Source: Candidatus Woesebacteria bacterium UBA925 (lineage in GTDB: Bacteria > Patescibacteriota > Microgenomatia > UBA8517). From it: a DNA stretch of 6,706 nucleotides. The DNA is taken from the NCBI GenBank assembly GCA_002293705.1, contig DBDT01000056.1:1-6706 (forward strand), given 5' to 3'. Numbering within the stretch: position 1 is the first letter of the stretch; each line of letters opens with the position of its first letter. Of this stretch, positions 4,582 through 6,706 are shown in pieces. The position numbers and the translations under genes were made by a program. The notes beneath the pieces are model-generated. The model saw nothing but the letters and a program-made list of their open reading frames with translations, had not been told where the DNA came from and did no database searches.

Positions 4582-6039
4582 ATGCAACTTCCAATTGCCA
4601 AAACGGGGCAAAACTACTTAAATCTTTTAACACAAATGGCTAACAGGCATGGTGTTATTGCAGGTGCCACAGGGACAGGAAAGACGGTTACTCTTCAGTC
4701 AATTGCAGAAAAACTTTCCGATGCGGGGGTGCCAGTATTTTTGGCGGATGTAAAAGGAGACCTGACTGGTATAGCAAAACCAGGTGGTGGTAATGCAAAA
4801 GTTGAAGAGAGATTAAAAGAGCTTGGTGAGTCAGCTTCGTATCAGTCATACCCTGTTACTTTTTGGGATGTTTTTGGCCAGAAAGGCCATCCTGTTCGAG
4901 CCACGGTAAGTGATATGGGGCCACTGCTTTTGGGCAGGCTTTTGAACCTCTCTGAAATCCAAGAGGGTGTGTTGAGTGCTGTTTTTCAAATTGCTGACGA
5001 TCAGGGCTTGTTGCTTTTGGATTTAGATGATCTTTCAACAGCACTAACTTATGTGGGTCAGCACGCAAAAGAATTCAGACTTAAGTACGGAAACATAAGT
5101 TCAACCACCATTGGTGCTATCCAAAGAGGCATTGTCTCGCTTAAACAACAAGGGGGAGAAAGTTTGTTTGGAGAGCCAGCCTTGAACATTTTTGATTTTA
5201 TGCAGCTTTCAGGTGGTCGAGGAATGATAAACATCATGGCATCAGACACTCTGATGGAAAGACCAAAAACATATGCCACATTTCTTCTTTGGTTACTATC
5301 TGAGCTTTATGAAAATTTGCCAGAGGTTGGGGAGTTGGAGAAACCCAAATTAGTATTCTTCTTTGATGAGGCCCATCTGTTGTTTGACGAAGCCCCATCC
5401 ATCTTGGTCGAAAAGGTTGAGCAGGTGGTGCGTCTAATCAGATCCAAAGGTGTAGGTGTATTTTTTGTAACTCAAAATCCAATTGATATCCCAGACAAAG
5501 TGCTGGCCCAGATGGGTAATAGGGTGCAACATGCGCTAAGGTCATATACCCCTCGCGATCAAAAGGCTATTAAGGCAATGAGTGAGACCTTTAGAGAGAA
5601 CAAGAGCTTTTCTGTGGAGGAGGCTATAACTGATCTTAAGGTTGGTGAAGCTTTGGTTTCATTTTTAGATGAGAAAGGGGCGCCATCTATGGTGCAAAGA
5701 GCTTTTGTTTTGCCGCCCAAGTCGCAAATTGGAACCCTTTCTGATTCCGAACTCTCTTCATTTATCAAGTCATCGCTACAGTATGGTAGGTATGAAAAAA
5801 CAGTTAATCGTGAGTCTGCTCACGAAATTCTCATGAAAAGATTTAAAGATGAGCAGTTGGCTATTTCAGAGCAAAGCTTGGCTAAATCAAAGGCCAAAGA
5901 GCCTCAAAACCAAGCTCTTAAAATGGGCGGTGATTTAGTCGAAGCAATGGCTAAAAGTGCTGTTAGGAGTGTTGGCTACTCTCTTGGTAGGCAAATATTG
6001 CGAGGTGTCTTGGGCTCCATTTTAGGGGGGAAGAAATAA
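4582..6039 (+). CDS. DUF853 / YjgR-like, HerA-related ATPase
   Basis: This 485-residue protein is close in length to E. coli YjgR (about 500) and keeps its motif order. Walker A is GATGTGKT (28-35), preceded by NRHGVIA. Then come DVKGDLTG (56-63), Walker B in LVFFFDEAHLLF (257-268, with D262 and E263), a sensor-like FFVTQNPIDIPD (294-305), and an arginine-finger region HALRSYTPRDQKAI (317-330). This places it in the FtsK/HerA superfamily of hexameric DNA-translocating or DNA-remodelling ATPases. The precise role of the YjgR branch is not known to me. Residues 430-455 are charged and linker-like. The C-terminus (RQILRGVLGSILGGKK) is a Gly-rich basic tail, common in the family. The start is ATG 4582 with no clear ribosome site, 14 bases after the MGMT stop. 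The GNAT gene begins 5 bases after its TAA. Pairing with a DNA repair enzyme is suggestive, but a shared role is inference. Confidence 0.93.
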   Translation: MQLPIAKTGQNYLNLLTQMANRHGVIAGATGTGKTVTLQSIAEKLSDAGVPVFLADVKGDLTGIAKPGGGNAKVEERLKELGESASYQSYPVTFWDVFGQKGHPVRATVSDMGPLLLGRLLNLSEIQEGVLSAVFQIADDQGLLLLDLDDLSTALTYVGQHAKEFRLKYGNISSTTIGAIQRGIVSLKQQGGESLFGEPALNIFDFMQLSGGRGMINIMASDTLMERPKTYATFLLWLLSELYENLPEVGELEKPKLVFFFDEAHLLFDEAPSILVEKVEQVVRLIRSKGVGVFFVTQNPIDIPDKVLAQMGNRVQHALRSYTPRDQKAIKAMSETFRENKSFSVEEAITDLKVGEALVSFLDEKGAPSMVQRAFVLPPKSQIGTLSDSELSSFIKSSLQYGRYEKTVNRESAHEILMKRFKDEQLAISEQSLAKSKAKEPQNQALKMGGDLVEAMAKSAVRSVGYSLGRQILRGVLGSILGGKK

Positions 6040-6044
6040 CTCCT

Positions 6045-6706
6045 GTGTTAGTAAGATTTGCCAAGCAAAACGAAGTTAGGCAAATCTTTGAGAGTGTTGA
6101 GACTGTTAGTTGGGCCCCATGGCTTGCTGCCAGTAGTGAGCTTATCAGAAAAAGAATACAGAATTTTCCAGATGGACAGCTTTTAGCTGAAGAGAGTGGT
6201 AAAATTGCTGGTTATTTGTCTTTAAATAGAATTAGTCTGGATGCTTCTGGCCAGTGGCCTGAATGGTTTGGGGTGGTTGGCGCATACGAAGACTTTGGTA
6301 ATTTTGATCTGAAGGGGAATACTTTGTTTTTGGTCTCCATGGGAGTAGCCTTGGAATATAGGGGAAGTGGGGTAACCTCTCTTTTGATTAAACATGCAAA
6401 GGATTTAGCAAAAAAGTCCAATTTGGGTTTGGCCTCATGTTTTCGACCCAGTGGTTTTGGTCAATACAAATTTGAGCATAAAGAATTAATTCCAATGTCT
6501 GAGTACGTCAAATTGAAAGATAATTTTGGTCAACCAATTGACCCTTGGCTGAGAAGTCTTGCAAAAAATGGCGCTAGGTTTTTAGGAGTCAAAAATGATT
6601 ATTACAAGAAAATCATTCCGACATCTGAATTTGAGATTTACAAAAAAAATTACAAAAAAGATTATTGGTGGAATAAAGATGGAGTGTGGGAGTGCATGGA
6701 GGCTGG
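6045..6706 (+). CDS. GNAT-family N-acetyltransferase, 3' end cut by contig edge
   Basis: 220 codons are visible with no stop before the window ends. The start is GTG 6045, giving MLVRFAKQNEVRQIFESV, a typical GNAT opening (strand 1 then helix 1). It is followed by LLAEESGKIAGYLSL (46-60, strands 2-3). The acetyl-CoA site is in LFLVSMGVALEYRGSGVTSLLIKHAK (94-119): beta4, the loop R106-G-S-G-V-T, then helix 3. The usual last Gly/Ala of the R..G.G/A motif is Thr here. The second half (PSGFGQYK, 135-142; PIDPWLR, 164-170; WECMEAG at the end) resembles, from memory, a C-terminal region shared by a group of uncharacterised GNATs ending in WECGEVG. If so, only a few residues are missing. The substrate is unknown. 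A G-rich AGGGGGG lies 14 bases upstream, far for a ribosome site. The 5-base gap to the DUF853 gene implies co-transcription. Confidence 0.85.
   Translation, partial: MLVRFAKQNEVRQIFESVETVSWAPWLAASSELIRKRIQNFPDGQLLAEESGKIAGYLSLNRISLDASGQWPEWFGVVGAYEDFGNFDLKGNTLFLVSMGVALEYRGSGVTSLLIKHAKDLAKKSNLGLASCFRPSGFGQYKFEHKELIPMSEYVKLKDNFGQPIDPWLRSLAKNGARFLGVKNDYYKKIIPTSEFEIYKKNYKKDYWWNKDGVWECMEA

Noticed and set aside
4868..4890. Small inverted repeat TGGCC AGAAA GGCCA inside the DUF853 gene
   Set aside because: It is a 5-base stem inside a conserved coding region, explained by protein sequence and the general TGGCCA excess.
1..6706. Recoded genetic code (UGA as Gly, as in some Patescibacteria)
   Set aside because: UGA ends three genes at sensible places (564, 866, 4259), two of them in start/stop overlaps. 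The odd in-frame stop at 1728 is UAA, which that code does not reassign.
1..6706. CRISPR array, insertion sequence, tRNA or toxin-antitoxin system
   Set aside because: I saw no spaced direct repeats, no transposase, no cloverleaf-like sequence and no recognisable toxin or antitoxin fold. The Tn5 end at 1-19 is adapter.

Overview
The window looks like a bacterial contig from a shotgun, probably metagenomic, assembly. It opens with an exact 19-base Tn5/Nextera transposase mosaic end, which is library adapter and not genome. GC content is moderate (low to mid 40s percent by eye). All three stop codons are used as terminators and genes are tightly packed. Several products are small membrane or zinc-binding proteins of no recognised family. 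From memory this flavour fits Candidate Phyla Radiation (Patescibacteria) genomes, but no marker gene here proves it. No tRNA, rRNA, CRISPR array, insertion sequence or phage structural gene is visible.

Layout. Bases 20-168 hold the end of a DUF1801 (YdhG-like) gene on the plus strand. Next come two short plus-strand genes with a 4-base ATGA overlap: a membrane-anchored exported protein (232-564) and a Cys-rich zinc-finger-like protein (561-866). They end at a strong hairpin terminator (882-906). The minus-strand block runs from 3499 down to 913. It holds two adjacent unknown multi-pass membrane proteins (3008-3499 and 2424-2981), a hairpin, a putative HExxH zinc metallopeptidase (1728-2339), and another unknown membrane protein (913-1455). 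From about 3594 the plus strand carries a compact four-gene run: DedA-family membrane protein, short O6-methylguanine-DNA methyltransferase, HerA/YjgR-like DUF853 ATPase, and a GNAT acetyltransferase cut off by the contig end.

How the genes may work together. The plus-strand run at 3594-6706 looks like one transcript because its genes overlap by 1 base or lie 5-14 bases apart. The functions (membrane lipid transport, DNA alkylation repair, DNA-associated ATPase, acetylation) do not form one obvious pathway. The two adjacent membrane proteins on the minus strand probably form an operon. The most notable oddity is the metallopeptidase gene. An in-frame TAA interrupts a reading frame that continues with coding-like sequence for 68 more codons, and that continuation probably carries the third zinc ligand. 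No convincing new multi-gene system was found. The features that deserve a second look are this interrupted gene, a clear excess of the palindrome TGGCCA, and the unknown membrane and zinc-binding small genes.
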